A DNA stretch of 35,431 nucleotides, from positions 1 through 35,431 of the forward strand of contig NZ_NEUE01000104.1 in the NCBI RefSeq assembly GCF_002910905.1, read 5' to 3'. Position 1 is the stretch's first letter, and every line of letters starts with the position of its first letter. The notes under the pieces are model-generated. The model was not told the DNA's origin and did not search any database. It saw nothing but the letters and a program-made list of their open reading frames with translations. Below are positions 1 through 7,972 of this stretch, piece by piece. The position numbers and the translations under genes were made by a program. This DNA comes from Streptomyces sp. SM11 (GTDB taxonomy: Bacteria > Actinomycetota > Actinomycetes > Streptomycetales > Streptomycetaceae).

Positions 1-1
1 C

Positions 2-79
2 CCGCCGCTGACCGCCCGCTTCCTCGTGCACTGTGTGGGACGCAGGGGCCCGCCGCCCGCGATGTACGCCGCTGCCTGA
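2..79 (+). CDS. 3' end of an unidentified gene (partial)
   Basis: One forward frame is open from the window edge and ends in TGA at 77-79, giving a C-terminus that finishes in MYAAA. About 22 of the 25 codons end in G or C, the usual coding bias here, which is the only support for calling it a gene end. Too little is visible to name a family. The next gene starts 75 bases later in the same direction. It could be chance open sequence. Confidence 0.35.
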   Translation, partial: PPLTARFLVHCVGRRGPPPAMYAAA

Positions 80-154
80 GGGCACGGCGACGCACGCACG
101 GCGGCAGCGCCCACTCCCCACACACGTAGCTACACGTACTCACGGAGAACGATC

Positions 155-970
155 ATGAGCAAGCGCAACACCCAGGCGAACAAGGCAGCGGCCCGCGAGC
201 GGCTGCGCGCCGAGCGCGAGCGCCAGGCCAAGAAGGACAAGACCCGCAAGCAGCTCGTCGTGGCGGGCTCGGTCGTCGCCGCCCTCGCCGTGGTCGGCGG
301 CATCAGCTACGGCGTGACGCAGCTGAACAAGCCGGACGCCTGGGAGGCGGCCGCCGACGCGAAGAACGTCACCGCGCCGAAGAACACCTCGGGCAAGGAC
401 GGCACCACCGTGGTGGTCGGCAAGTCGAGCGCGAAGAAGACCCTGGAGCTGTACGAGGACTCGCGCTGCCCGGTCTGCGCCACGTTCGAGCAGGGTGTCG
501 GCGAGACCGTCTCGAAGGACGTCGAGGCCGGCAAGTACAAGGTCAAGTACGTCGGCGCGACCTTCATCGACAACACCGACAACGGCGAGGGCTCCAAGAA
601 CGCCCTGAGCGCGCTCGGTGCGGCGCTGGACGTGAGCCCCGAGGCGTTCATGGAGTACAAGGCCGCGCTGTACTCGGCGGAGTTCCACCCCGAGGAGAGC
701 GACGACAAGTTCGCCAAGGACAGCTACCTCATCGACATCGCGGACTCCGTCGACGCCCTGAACGGGAACAAGGCCTTCCAGAAGAACGTGGAGGACGGCA
801 CGTACGACGCCTGGGCGATGAAGATGTCCGAGACGTTCGACAAGAGCGGGGTGCAGGGCACGCCGACGCTGAAGATGGACGACAAGAAGGTCACGGCGGA
901 GGGCAGCGAGAACGCCCCCATGACGGCCGACGAGTTCACGAAGGCCGTCGACAAGGCGCTGAAGGCGTAG
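155..970 (+). CDS. Membrane-anchored DsbA-like thioredoxin-fold protein
   Basis: 271 residues. The first 33 residues are strongly charged (Lys/Arg/Glu-rich), followed by one hydrophobic segment at about 34-53, so the protein is probably a type II membrane protein with its main domain outside the cell. The domain has a CPVC active site (C105, C108) after the strand TLELYEDSRCPVC, and the cis-proline loop GTPT at 235-238. Both are hallmarks of the DsbA/thioredoxin_4 family, which moves disulfides between exported proteins. The long helical insert between the two motifs also fits DsbA. ATG at 155 has GGAG at 144-147. The substrate cannot be told from the sequence. It converges on the next gene, with a hairpin between them. 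Confidence 0.9.
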   Translation: MSKRNTQANKAAARERLRAERERQAKKDKTRKQLVVAGSVVAALAVVGGISYGVTQLNKPDAWEAAADAKNVTAPKNTSGKDGTTVVVGKSSAKKTLELYEDSRCPVCATFEQGVGETVSKDVEAGKYKVKYVGATFIDNTDNGEGSKNALSALGAALDVSPEAFMEYKAALYSAEFHPEESDDKFAKDSYLIDIADSVDALNGNKAFQKNVEDGTYDAWAMKMSETFDKSGVQGTPTLKMDDKKVTAEGSENAPMTADEFTKAVDKALKA

Positions 971-974
971 CGCC

Positions 975-994
975 CGGCGGCCCCGGGGCCGCCG
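975..994. terminator. Perfect GC palindrome between convergent genes
   Basis: A 20-base perfect palindrome (CGGCGGCC-CCGG-GGCCGCCG) sits five bases after the dsbA-like stop and eight before the stop of the convergent hydrolase. It has no T-tract, as is usual for Streptomyces terminators. Its position suggests bidirectional termination. Confidence 0.55.
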
Positions 995-1001
995 CCCGCT
1001 T

Positions 1002-1580
1002 CTACAGGGTGGCCAGGAAGCCGAGCGCGACCTTCCAGGTCTGCTCGGCGGCCGCCTGGTCGTAGTCGTGCAGATCGGGGTCGGTGAACAGGTGCCCGGC
1101 CCCGGGGTAGCGGTAGACCTCCACGTCCGCGCCCGTCCGCTGCATCTGGAGGTACCAGCTGTTCAGCCAGTCGTGGGACTCGAAGGGGTCCGGGTCCGCG
1201 ACGTGCAGCTGGACGGGGAGCTCGTCCACCGAGGCGTTCTCGGCGATGTCCGAGGTACCGTGGAACAGCAGCAGCCCGCGGACCTTCGCGTCACCCAGGG
1301 CCAGGGTCTGCGCGATCGCCGCGCCGAGGGAGAAGCCGGCGTAGACGAGCCCCTGGTCGGAGTAGGGCGCGGCAGCGAGCACGGCCCGCTTCAGCAGCTC
1401 CTCCTTGCCGACCTCGTCCTTGTAGGCCATCCCCTCTTCCACCGTGTCAAAGGTGTGCCCCTCGAACAGATCGGGCACGCGCACCTCATGGCCGGCGTCC
1501 CTGAGACGCGCGGCCGCGGCGTGCACGGCGGGCCTGAGCCCGTACGTCGAGTGGAAAAGCATGATGTTCATGAGGCCCAT
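1002..1580 (-). CDS. Dienelactone-hydrolase-like alpha/beta hydrolase
   Basis: 192 residues, a compact alpha/beta-hydrolase. The nucleophile elbow is GFSLG with Ser84. The likely acid is in the stretch ADPDPF (D129 or D131), and the histidine is H163 in GAGHLF. The overall pattern (LFHSTYGL near the start, VPDLFEG, GAGHLFTD) is that of the dienelactone hydrolase family, whose classical members use Cys at the nucleophile position, so the Ser is a departure from the type enzyme. The substrate is unknown; an esterase or lactonase is the safest guess. The GTG/ATG region at 1571-1580 offers two ATGs (codons 1 and 4). Neither has a clear ribosome site, so the start may be 9 bases shorter. The gene is divergent from mscS with only 50 bases between them. 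Confidence 0.85.
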   Translation of the reverse strand: MGLMNIMLFHSTYGLRPAVHAAAARLRDAGHEVRVPDLFEGHTFDTVEEGMAYKDEVGKEELLKRAVLAAAPYSDQGLVYAGFSLGAAIAQTLALGDAKVRGLLLFHGTSDIAENASVDELPVQLHVADPDPFESHDWLNSWYLQMQRTGADVEVYRYPGAGHLFTDPDLHDYDQAAAEQTWKVALGFLATL

Positions 1581-1630
1581 GGTGCCATTTGTACCCAGAG
1601 GGCTGCCCCACCGCTTGGAGGACCAAGGAA

Positions 1631-2782
1631 ATGGAAAGCGTGCTGCGCCCGCTGATCGTGATCGGCGGTGCCGTGGTGATCACCCTGCTGGTCGGCTGGC
1701 TGGTCGACCTGCTGCTGCGGCGGGCCGACAGCCGTCATCACGAGACCCCGCTGTGGGGGCTGCTGCGGCGCTGCCGGCCTCCGTTGCAGGTGGTGATCAT
1801 CACGGCGCTGCTGCGCGGCAGCTACCGCCAGTCGGGCATCGCCTGGGTGTGGGACCACCGGGTCGGAATAGGCCAGGTCCTGACCCTGGTGCTGATCGGC
1901 GCGTCCGCCTGGCTGGTGGTGCGGGTCGCGGCGACGGTCGTGGAGGCCAGTTACAGCCGGTACGCGGCGGCCACCCGCGATCCGGCCCGGGTCCGCCGGG
2001 TCCGTACGCAGGTGACCCTGATCCAGCGGGTGGTCATCGCCGTGGTGACGGTGGTCGCCATCGCGGCGATGCTGCTGACGTTCCCCCCGATGCGGGCGGT
2101 CGGCACGTCGATGCTGGCCTCGGCCGGTCTGCTCGGCATCGTCGCGGGCGTCGCCGCCCAGTCGACGCTCGGCAACCTCTTCGCCGGGCTCCAGATCGCG
2201 TTCGGCGACATGGTGCGGATCGGTGACACCGTGGTGGTGGACGGCGAGTGGGGCACGATCGACGAGATCACCCTGACGTTCCTGTCGGTACGGACCTGGG
2301 ACGAGCGGCGGATCACGATGCCGGTCTCGTACTTCACCAGCAAGCCTTTCGAGAACTGGTCGCGCGGTGGGGCGCAGATGACCGGCACGGTCTACTTCCA
2401 GCTCGATCACTCCGCTCCGGTGGCCGCGATGCGGGAGAAGCTGCGGGACCTCCTCGGGGACATCGCCGCATGGGACGGCCGGGACTGGTCGCTGGCCGTC
2501 ACCGACACCACACCGACCACCATCGAGGTGCGCGCGGTGGTCACGGCGAAGGACGCGAACGACATCTGGACGGCACGCTGCGCGGTGCGCGAGCAGCTGA
2601 TCGGCTGGCTGCGCGACCACCATCCGTACGCGCTGCCGCGGATCGCCACCTCCCCCGCCCTGCTGCCGCCGGGCGAGCAGTGGGCGGAGCTGACGGGCTC
2701 GACGAGCCGGGCGGGCGGCAGCGGAACGGAGTCGCCCGCCGGCCGGGGCGACTCCAAGGCCCCGCGCCTGGGCCAAGGCTGA
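1631..2782 (+). CDS. Small-conductance mechanosensitive channel (MscS family)
   Basis: 383 residues. Hydrophobic segments lie at about 8-28, 80-104 and 132-150. The pore-lining helix follows at about 160-190, rich in Gly and Ala (SAGLLGIVAGVAAQSTLGNLF), and leads into the MscS beta domain (GDMVRIGDTVVVDGEWGTIDEITL). That order is the MscS fold, a heptameric inner-membrane channel that releases solutes on hypo-osmotic shock. The protein is longer than E. coli MscS (286 residues), with an extra N-terminal helix pair and a Ser/Gly-rich tail. ATG at 1631 is chosen because GGAGGA lies at 1617-1622; an in-frame TTG at 1589 has no such site. Confidence 0.9.
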   Translation: MESVLRPLIVIGGAVVITLLVGWLVDLLLRRADSRHHETPLWGLLRRCRPPLQVVIITALLRGSYRQSGIAWVWDHRVGIGQVLTLVLIGASAWLVVRVAATVVEASYSRYAAATRDPARVRRVRTQVTLIQRVVIAVVTVVAIAAMLLTFPPMRAVGTSMLASAGLLGIVAGVAAQSTLGNLFAGLQIAFGDMVRIGDTVVVDGEWGTIDEITLTFLSVRTWDERRITMPVSYFTSKPFENWSRGGAQMTGTVYFQLDHSAPVAAMREKLRDLLGDIAAWDGRDWSLAVTDTTPTTIEVRAVVTAKDANDIWTARCAVREQLIGWLRDHHPYALPRIATSPALLPPGEQWAELTGSTSRAGGSGTESPAGRGDSKAPRLGQG

Positions 2783-2783
2783 A

Positions 2784-2809
2784 CCCGCGCCCGGGTGGTC
2801 CGGCGCGGG
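2784..2809. terminator. Hairpin between convergent mscS and antiporter genes
   Basis: CCCGCGCC at 2784-2791 pairs with GGCGCGGG at 2802-2809. An outer inverted repeat, GCTGAACC (2778-2785) with GGTTCAGC (2823-2830), frames it and contains both stop codons. The symmetric layout suits a terminator working in both directions. There is no T-tract. Confidence 0.55.
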
Positions 2810-2825
2810 GCGTGCCCGGGACGGT

Positions 2826-4412
2826 TCAGCGCAGGGAGCGGACGTCCAGAGACCGCAGCACCCGGTCCACGACCTCCGGGTCGGAGCCGGGCTCGCTGCG
2901 GGCGGAGAGCACCTCGTGGCGGGCGGCCGACATCATCTCGCGCTGGACACGGCTGATCGCCTTGAAGCGCTCGGCCCGCTTGGCGTAGGCCTCGCGCCGC
3001 TCCTCGTCGACCATGTCCGGGCTGATCCGGGCCCCGATGTCGTACGCGGCGCGCTGGAGCCGCTCCACGACCTCCTCGGGGAACTCCTCGACCTCCTGGA
3101 TCTCCTTGAGGCGGAACTTGGCGGCCTTGGCGGCCCGGACGGCGAGCTCCCGCTCCAGCGCTTCCTCGGCGTCGGTGTCGGCCCGGACCTTCAGCTTCCG
3201 CACCAGCCAGGGCAGGGTGAGCCCCTGGCAGACCAGGGTGGCCATGATCACGGCGAACGCGATGAAGATGATCTCGTCGCGCCCGGGGAAGGGCTGCCCG
3301 TCGTTGGTCTCCAGCGGGATCGCCAGCGCCAGGGCGACCGATGCCACCCCGCGCATCCCGGCCCACCACATCACGACGGTCTCCCGCCAGCTGGTGGGGA
3401 TCTCCTCGCTGACGTCCCGGCGGGTGTGCAGCCGCTTGGCCAGCCAGGTCGCGGGCAGCAGGTACAGCAGCCGTACGCCGACGACGACCGCGACGATCGC
3501 GAGCCCCCAGCCGGCCATCTCCAGGGCGTGCCCGTCGGCGGTGCCGAACACGCTGTGCAGCTCCAGGCCGATCAGCCCGAAGGCCACACCGGTGACCAGG
3601 GTGTCGACGATGTCCCAGAAGGTACGTCCGGTGAGCCGGCCCAGCACGTCGTCGGCGTCGGCGGTGTGCTCGGCGAGGAACAGCGCGACGGTCAGGACGG
3701 CCAGCACGCCGGAGCCCATCAGCTCCTCCGCGAGGACGTAGGCGACGAAGGGCACCAGCAGCGTCAGGCCGACCTGGAGGGTGGCGTCGCCCAACAGGTT
3801 CATCAGCTTGATGGTGAGCCAGCCGAGCGCGAGGCCGACGGCGACCGCGACGACGGCGGAGAGGACCAGCAGTCCGAAGGCCTCGGGGAGCGAGAAGGTG
3901 CCGCTGACGGCGGCGGCGATGGCCACGTGGTAGAGCACGATGGCGGTCACGTCGTTGAAGAGCCCCTCGCCCTCCAGGATCGACACCAGCCGGCGCGGCA
4001 GCCCCACGGAGCCCGCCACGGCGGTCGCCGCGACCGGGTCGGGCGGGGCGACGAGCGCGCCGAGGGCGACGGCCGCTGCGATGGGCAGCCCCGGCACGAT
4101 CGCGTTGGCGACCGCGGCGACGACGGCCGTGGTGACGAAGACGAGGGCCACGGCCAGCAGGAAGATCGGGCGTCTGTTGGCGGCGAACTGCCGCCAGGAG
4201 GTGCGCTGCGCGGTGGCGTAGAGCAGCGGCGGGAGCAGCGCGGGGAGGATGATCTCCGGTGGGATGCCGACGTTCGGCACGAACGGCATGAACGCCATCG
4301 CGATGCCGGCGAGCGTCATCAGCACCGGAGCCGGCAGCCCCAGCCGTGCTCCGAGCGGCACGGTGACCACGGCTCCGAACAGCAGGAGGAGGAGCAAGGA
4401 CATCTGTTCCAC
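2826..4412 (-). CDS. Na+/H+ antiporter, CPA1 (NhaP-like) family
   Basis: 528 residues with about 12 hydrophobic segments over the first 410 residues. Two family signatures are visible: the DP pair (D125-P126, in APPDPVAATAVAG), and the stretch ILEGEGLFNDVTAIVLY containing N153-D154, the ion-binding pair of the CPA1 antiporters. The last 110 residues are hydrophilic and charged (many Glu, Lys, Arg), a cytoplasmic tail of the kind that regulates related exchangers. It should exchange protons for sodium or potassium across the plasma membrane. The start is GTG at 4412, preceded by GGGGAAGG with about 6 bases of spacing. The ion cannot be assigned from the sequence. Confidence 0.92.
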   Translation of the reverse strand: MEQMSLLLLLLFGAVVTVPLGARLGLPAPVLMTLAGIAMAFMPFVPNVGIPPEIILPALLPPLLYATAQRTSWRQFAANRRPIFLLAVALVFVTTAVVAAVANAIVPGLPIAAAVALGALVAPPDPVAATAVAGSVGLPRRLVSILEGEGLFNDVTAIVLYHVAIAAAVSGTFSLPEAFGLLVLSAVVAVAVGLALGWLTIKLMNLLGDATLQVGLTLLVPFVAYVLAEELMGSGVLAVLTVALFLAEHTADADDVLGRLTGRTFWDIVDTLVTGVAFGLIGLELHSVFGTADGHALEMAGWGLAIVAVVVGVRLLYLLPATWLAKRLHTRRDVSEEIPTSWRETVVMWWAGMRGVASVALALAIPLETNDGQPFPGRDEIIFIAFAVIMATLVCQGLTLPWLVRKLKVRADTDAEEALERELAVRAAKAAKFRLKEIQEVEEFPEEVVERLQRAAYDIGARISPDMVDEERREAYAKRAERFKAISRVQREMMSAARHEVLSARSEPGSDPEVVDRVLRSLDVRSLR

Positions 4413-4521
4413 GAGGTGCCTTCCCCAGCGTGCGGGTCCGGCACATCACGGGCGGCCGAACAAGGCTCCCACCCTGTCACGCGGAGTGCGCGATTCGGCC
4501 GATCCCCCCCGATTCCGGCAC

Positions 4522-5007
4522 TCAGGCCGGGGGGATCTCCCGCCGCATCGCCCGGTGCGGCATGCCCGCGTCGGGGAACTCGGGGCCGTACGCGACGTAT
4601 CCGAGCCGCTCGTAGAAGCCGAGGGCGTGGGTCTGGGCGTGCAGGTCGACGGCGGCCAGGCCCAGCTTCCGTGCCTCGCCCTCGATGGCCCGTACGAGGG
4701 CCGCGCCGACCCCGAGGCCGCGGGCTTCCCGGCTCACGGCGAGCCGGCCCAGCGAGCCGACGGCCAAGTCGCCGCCGGTCCTGCCGGCCGCGTCCGCGCC
4801 GTGCAGCAGCCGTCCCGTGCCGAGCGCGGTACCGTCCGCGGCGACGGCCAGGACATGCACCGCGGTCGCGTCGTAGGCGTCGTACTCCAGTTCCTCGGGC
4901 ACGTGCTGCTCACCGACGAAGACGTCCTTGCGGACCTGGAAGCAGGCTTGGAGGTCGCTCTCCTCGGCGGCCCTGCGGGTGCTGTACGGAGATGGGGCGG
5001 AGCTCAC
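4522..5007 (-). CDS. GNAT family N-acetyltransferase (ElaA/YjcF-like)
   Basis: 161 residues. The N-terminal motif [19 protein letters not shown] followed by HVLA, the acetyl-CoA loop RGLGVG (residues 96-101), and the closing motif [11 protein letters not shown] with DAGMPHRAM are the pattern of the ElaA/YjcF branch of GNAT acetyltransferases. These enzymes transfer acetyl from acetyl-CoA to an amine; the acceptor here is unknown. The GTG start at 5005-5007 overlaps the TGA of the upstream pseudouridine synthase (5004-5006) as GTGA, so translation is probably coupled and this start is well supported. Confidence 0.88.
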   Translation of the reverse strand: MSSAPSPYSTRRAAEESDLQACFQVRKDVFVGEQHVPEELEYDAYDATAVHVLAVAADGTALGTGRLLHGADAAGRTGGDLAVGSLGRLAVSREARGLGVGAALVRAIEGEARKLGLAAVDLHAQTHALGFYERLGYVAYGPEFPDAGMPHRAMRREIPPA

Positions 5008-5945
5008 TGGCTCTCCGCGGAGATGGTGTCGAGGGCGTGCTGGAGGTCGGCCGGGTAGGTGCTGGCGAACTCCACCCAGCTGCCGTCGCTCGGGTGCTCG
5101 AAGCCCAGGCGCACGGCGTGCAGCCACTGGCGGGTCAGCCCGAGGCGCTTGGCCAGGGTCGGGTCCGCGCCGTACGTGAGGTCGCCGACACAGGGGTGGC
5201 GGTGGGCGGACATGTGGACCCGGATCTGGTGGGTGCGGCCGGTCTCCAGCTTGATGTCGAGAAGGCTGGCGGCGCGGTAGGCCTCGATCAGGTCGTAGTG
5301 GGTCACCGACGGCTTGCCCTCGGCGGTGACCGCCCACTTGTAGTCGTGGTTGGGGTGGCGGCCGATGGGGGCGTCGATGGTGCCGCTCATCGGGTCCGGG
5401 TGGCCCTGGACCAGGGCGTGGTACTTCTTGTCGACGATCCGGTCGCGGAACTGGGCCTTGAGCAGGGTGTAGGCCCGCTCGGACTTGGCGACGACCATCA
5501 GGCCGGAGGTACCGACGTCGAGGCGGTGGACGATGCCCTGGCGCTCGGCGGCGCCGGACGTCGAGATCCGGTAGCCGGCGGCGGCGAGGCCGCCGATGAC
5601 GGTGGTGCCGGTCCAGCCGGGGCTGGGGTGGGCGGCGACGCCGACCGGCTTCATGATGACGACGATGTCGTCGTCGTCGTGGACGATCTCCATGCCCGCG
5701 ACGGGCTCGGCGACGATCTGGACGGGAGCGGCCGCCTGCGGCATCTCCACTTCCAGCCAGGCGCCCCCGTGGACCCGCTCGGACTTCCCGGCCACCGAAC
5801 CGTCCACCTGGACCTTCCCGGCTGCGGCCAGCTCGGCGGCCTTGGTGCGGGAGAAACCGAACATCCTGGAGATGGCGGCGTCGACACGCTCGCCTTCCAG
5901 GCCGTCCGGTACGGGCAGGGTGCGGATCTCGGGGTGCGTACTCAC
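5004..5945 (-). CDS. RluA/RluD-family pseudouridine synthase
   Basis: 313 residues. An S4 RNA-binding domain spans about 18-65 ([22 protein letters not shown]...GKVQVDG), followed by the catalytic domain with the signature [16 protein letters not shown]143 is the catalytic aspartate. The motif [11 protein letters not shown] further on is also typical. Family members convert uridine to pseudouridine in 23S rRNA or tRNA; RluD-type (helix 69) is the best guess from the S4 plus RluA layout, but the target site is inferred. It starts with GTG at 5945 and has only a weak, distant AAGG. Its stop overlaps the GNAT start. Confidence 0.92.
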   Translation of the reverse strand: MSTHPEIRTLPVPDGLEGERVDAAISRMFGFSRTKAAELAAAGKVQVDGSVAGKSERVHGGAWLEVEMPQAAAPVQIVAEPVAGMEIVHDDDDIVVIMKPVGVAAHPSPGWTGTTVIGGLAAAGYRISTSGAAERQGIVHRLDVGTSGLMVVAKSERAYTLLKAQFRDRIVDKKYHALVQGHPDPMSGTIDAPIGRHPNHDYKWAVTAEGKPSVTHYDLIEAYRAASLLDIKLETGRTHQIRVHMSAHRHPCVGDLTYGADPTLAKRLGLTRQWLHAVRLGFEHPSDGSWVEFASTYPADLQHALDTISAESQ

Positions 5946-5996
5946 CTGTCGAGTATGCCTTGCGCCCGCCGCTCCCCGCGCCGCCCGGGCGTCCCT

Positions 5997-6587
5997 CTAG
6001 TCCTTGTGGACGGTCCCGTCGGGGTCGAGGCCCTTGAAGGAGAGGATCACGATGAGGATGCCGCCGCACACGATGGCGGAGTCGGCGAGGTTGAAGACGG
6101 CGAAGTGCTTGGGGGCGATGAAGTCCACCACCGCGCCCTCGAACACGCCGGGCGCCCGGAAGAGGCGGTCGGTGAGGTTGCCGAGCGCACCGCCCAGGAG
6201 GAGGCCCAGGGCGATGGCCCACGGCAGGCTGTAGAGCTTGCGGGCCAGCCGGATGATCACCACGATCACCCCGGCGGCGATGATGGTGAAGATCACCGTG
6301 AACGCCTCGCCGAACCCGAACGCGGCGCCCGCGTTCCGGATCGCCCGGAACTGCAGCCAGTCGCCGATGATGTCGATCGGCGGCTGGTGCTCCAGCTTCG
6401 CGACCACGACCATCTTGGTGACCAGGTCCAGGAGATAGGCCACGACGGCCACGCTCAGGAGAACGAGGACCTTCCGCTTGCCCCGCCCCGCGTTCACGGC
6501 GGCGTCGGCGGCCGTGCTGCCGCCCTCGTCCGTGCCCTCGGCATCGGGATTTTCCGGCGTACCGATGATGCGCTCCGCCTCTGCCAC
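5997..6587 (-). CDS. lspA: Lipoprotein signal peptidase (signal peptidase II)
   Basis: 196 residues. After a hydrophilic N-terminus of about 38 residues come four hydrophobic segments (about 39-60, 94-113, 122-137, 168-184). The two catalytic aspartates lie in the conserved motifs GNLTDRLF (D140) and FNLADS (D169). Other family motifs present are RNAGAAFG and VVDFI. The enzyme cleaves the signal peptide of prolipoproteins after lipidation, in the plasma membrane. The long charged N-terminal extension is usual for actinobacterial LspA. GTG at 6587 has GAGGGA six bases upstream; the longer open frame above it lacks coding character. It sits just before the pseudouridine synthase, a common lspA-rlu pairing. 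Confidence 0.95.
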   Translation of the reverse strand: MAEAERIIGTPENPDAEGTDEGGSTAADAAVNAGRGKRKVLVLLSVAVVAYLLDLVTKMVVVAKLEHQPPIDIIGDWLQFRAIRNAGAAFGFGEAFTVIFTIIAAGVIVVIIRLARKLYSLPWAIALGLLLGGALGNLTDRLFRAPGVFEGAVVDFIAPKHFAVFNLADSAIVCGGILIVILSFKGLDPDGTVHKD

Positions 6588-6645
6588 GTGAATCCCTCGA
6601 CCTAGGTGCCTGACTGAGGATGAGCGTACGACACACCTGTGCGGA

Positions 6646-7413
6646 TCAGCCGCGCCGCTCCTGCTTCTGTTTGTCCTCGACGCACAGGGTGGCCCGGGGG
6701 AAGGCCTGCATCCGCGCCTTGCCGATCGGTTTGCCGCAGACCTCGCAGAGCCCGTACGTCCCCGCCTCCAGACGGGCCAGCGCCCGCTCGGTCTGCTCCA
6801 GCATCTCCTGGGCGTTGGCGGCCAGCGACAGCTCGTGCTCGCGGGTGATGTTCTTGGTGCCGGTGTCGGCCTCGTCGTCGCCCGCGCCGTCCCCGGAGTC
6901 CCGCATGAGACCGGCGAGGGCCGCGCCGGAGGCCTCCAGCTCACTGCGGAGCCGCAGCGTCTCGCTGGTCAGCAGCGTCCGCGCCTCGGTGACCTCCTCG
7001 GGCGTCCAGGGGTCCTCCCCGGGCCGGACGGCCAGCTCGTCGGGGGCGGCGGCGCGGGCCGGCGGCACGGGGGCCGTGGCCTGTGCTCCTGCTGCGGAAC
7101 GACTCGCGCTCTTCTTGGCTACCACCGTGTGGGCTCCCGTCTGCTCGGCGGCCCGGGCCGCCTCCGTGGCCGCCGTCGCGGCCTTTTCCGACGCCTTCTT
7201 TGCCGCGCTCTTCCTGGCGGTGCTCTTCTTCGCGGCCGGCTCCTCGCCGGCCGCCGTCTTCTTCGCCGCGCTCTTCTTGGCCGCCGTCTTCTTGGCGACG
7301 GCCTTCTTCGCCGTGCTCTTCCTCTTCGCGGGCGCGGCCTCCTGGCCGGCCGGTGGCTCGTGGGTGCCGTCGTGCTCAGCCGCGGTCTCTTCCGCCGTCT
7401 TCTTCGCCACCAT
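6646..7413 (-). CDS. TraR/DksA-type protein with Lys/Ala-rich N-terminal half
   Basis: 255 residues in two parts. Residues 1-110 are mostly Ala, Lys, Thr and Ser with repeated [16 protein letters not shown] units, resembling histone H1 tails and probably binding nucleic acid. Residues 137-255 are a DksA/TraR-like helical hairpin plus a zinc-finger segment with C223-x-x-C226 and C244. The fourth ligand of the usual C4 finger is Asp247 (LCVEDK) instead of Cys. DksA proteins bind RNA polymerase through its secondary channel. Whether this one does so is inferred. ATG at 7413 is preferred over an upstream ATG because GAAGGGG precedes it. An ATATTG-centred dyad lies just upstream. Confidence 0.85.
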   Translation of the reverse strand: MVAKKTAEETAAEHDGTHEPPAGQEAAPAKRKSTAKKAVAKKTAAKKSAAKKTAAGEEPAAKKSTARKSAAKKASEKAATAATEAARAAEQTGAHTVVAKKSASRSAAGAQATAPVPPARAAAPDELAVRPGEDPWTPEEVTEARTLLTSETLRLRSELEASGAALAGLMRDSGDGAGDDEADTGTKNITREHELSLAANAQEMLEQTERALARLEAGTYGLCEVCGKPIGKARMQAFPRATLCVEDKQKQERRG

Positions 7414-7426
7414 GGCCGCGGCCCCT

Positions 7427-7439
7427 TCACATATTGTGA
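7427..7439. promoter_or_regulatory. Dyad TCACA-N3-TGTGA in the leader of the DksA-like gene
   Basis: A 5-base inverted repeat around TAT in AT-rich sequence, only 14 bases before the start codon at 7411-7413 on the minus strand, and touching the ribosome site. It could be an operator. No known factor is assigned. Confidence 0.3.
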
Positions 7440-7677
7440 TCTTGCTCGCGAATCGTGCTGGGACGATAAATCGACTCCAGCCCCGCGGCAACGGGGCACG
7501 CCGCCTTCTCCCCCCTCCCCGTATCCGGTCGTGGCGCGCCTGCCTCCGTTGTTCCCAGCTCCCCGCCCGGTAATCCGGCCCCCGGACCTCGCCGGGAAGT
7601 CCTGGGACCCCGTCCCGCCAGTCGAGTCACGTCCGCGCGCCGCCGATAACCGGTCGGCCGTCGCCCGTACGGGCCCG

Positions 7678-7683
7678 TACACT
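7678..7683 (+). promoter_or_regulatory. Possible -10 element of the ileS leader transcript
   Basis: TACACT fits the TANNNT -10 pattern and would start transcription close to 7690, just before the first T-box-like leader sequence. No convincing -35 is seen about 17-18 bases upstream. Apart from this, 7440-7677 shows no gene or clear element. Confidence 0.3.
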
Positions 7684-7689
7684 GGCCCC

Positions 7690-7971
7690 AGCGAGAGGCT
7701 TGGATGGGACGAGTAGCGCCGTACGCAGCCAGCAGCGACCCGGGGACGGTGGGAGCCCGGGGGCGAGCGCGTCGTGAAGATCACCCCGGAGCCGCCGGAA
7801 GAACGCTTGGAACCGTGGGCCCCCACGGGCTCAAGCCACTAGACCCGGCATCGCGACCCCAATGAGGGGGCCACGGGCGCACACCCGGGGCCAAGGAGGG
7901 TGGTACCGCGGGAGCCGAGACGCTCTCGTCCCTCCGACGGAAGTGGAACACGTCCGCCGGAGGAAGCCGCA
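7690..7971 (+). promoter_or_regulatory. T-box riboswitch, isoleucine, translational type
   Basis: The canonical T-box core AGGGTGGTACCGCG is exact at 7897-7910. Its TGGT can pair with the ACCA end of tRNA(Ile). A candidate specifier AUC (7780-7782) sits in GAAGATCACC. A hairpin with arms GCTTG (7805-7809) and CAAGC (7832-7836) lies between. The decision structures are readable. CCTCCG-A-CGG (7931-7940) can pair with CCG-C-CGGAGG (7954-7963) and hide the ribosome site. GGAGGG (7895-7900) can instead pair with CCCTCC (7930-7935) and free it when uncharged tRNA is bound. There is no T-run terminator, so control is at translation initiation, as known for actinobacterial ileS. The 5' boundary is approximate. 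Confidence 0.93.
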
Positions 7972-7972
7972 C

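Noticed and set aside
2916..6605. A 1229-codon forward open frame and other long frames antisense to real genes
   Set aside because: Stop codons are rare in GC-rich DNA. The frame is low-complexity (Gly, Asp, Glu, Arg, His) and lies opposite the antiporter, GNAT, pseudouridine synthase and lspA genes, which have clear motifs.
4522..6636. A 704-codon minus-strand frame that would fuse GNAT to upstream sequence
   Set aside because: Only its last 161 codons read as a GNAT protein. The rest is an out-of-frame reading of the pseudouridine synthase and lspA genes; the GTGA junction at 5004-5007 gives the real start.
7862..7972. Longer IleS start in the T-box leader
   Set aside because: The added residues are a translation of the conserved T-box core and sequestrator; the real ATG at 7973 follows GGAGG.
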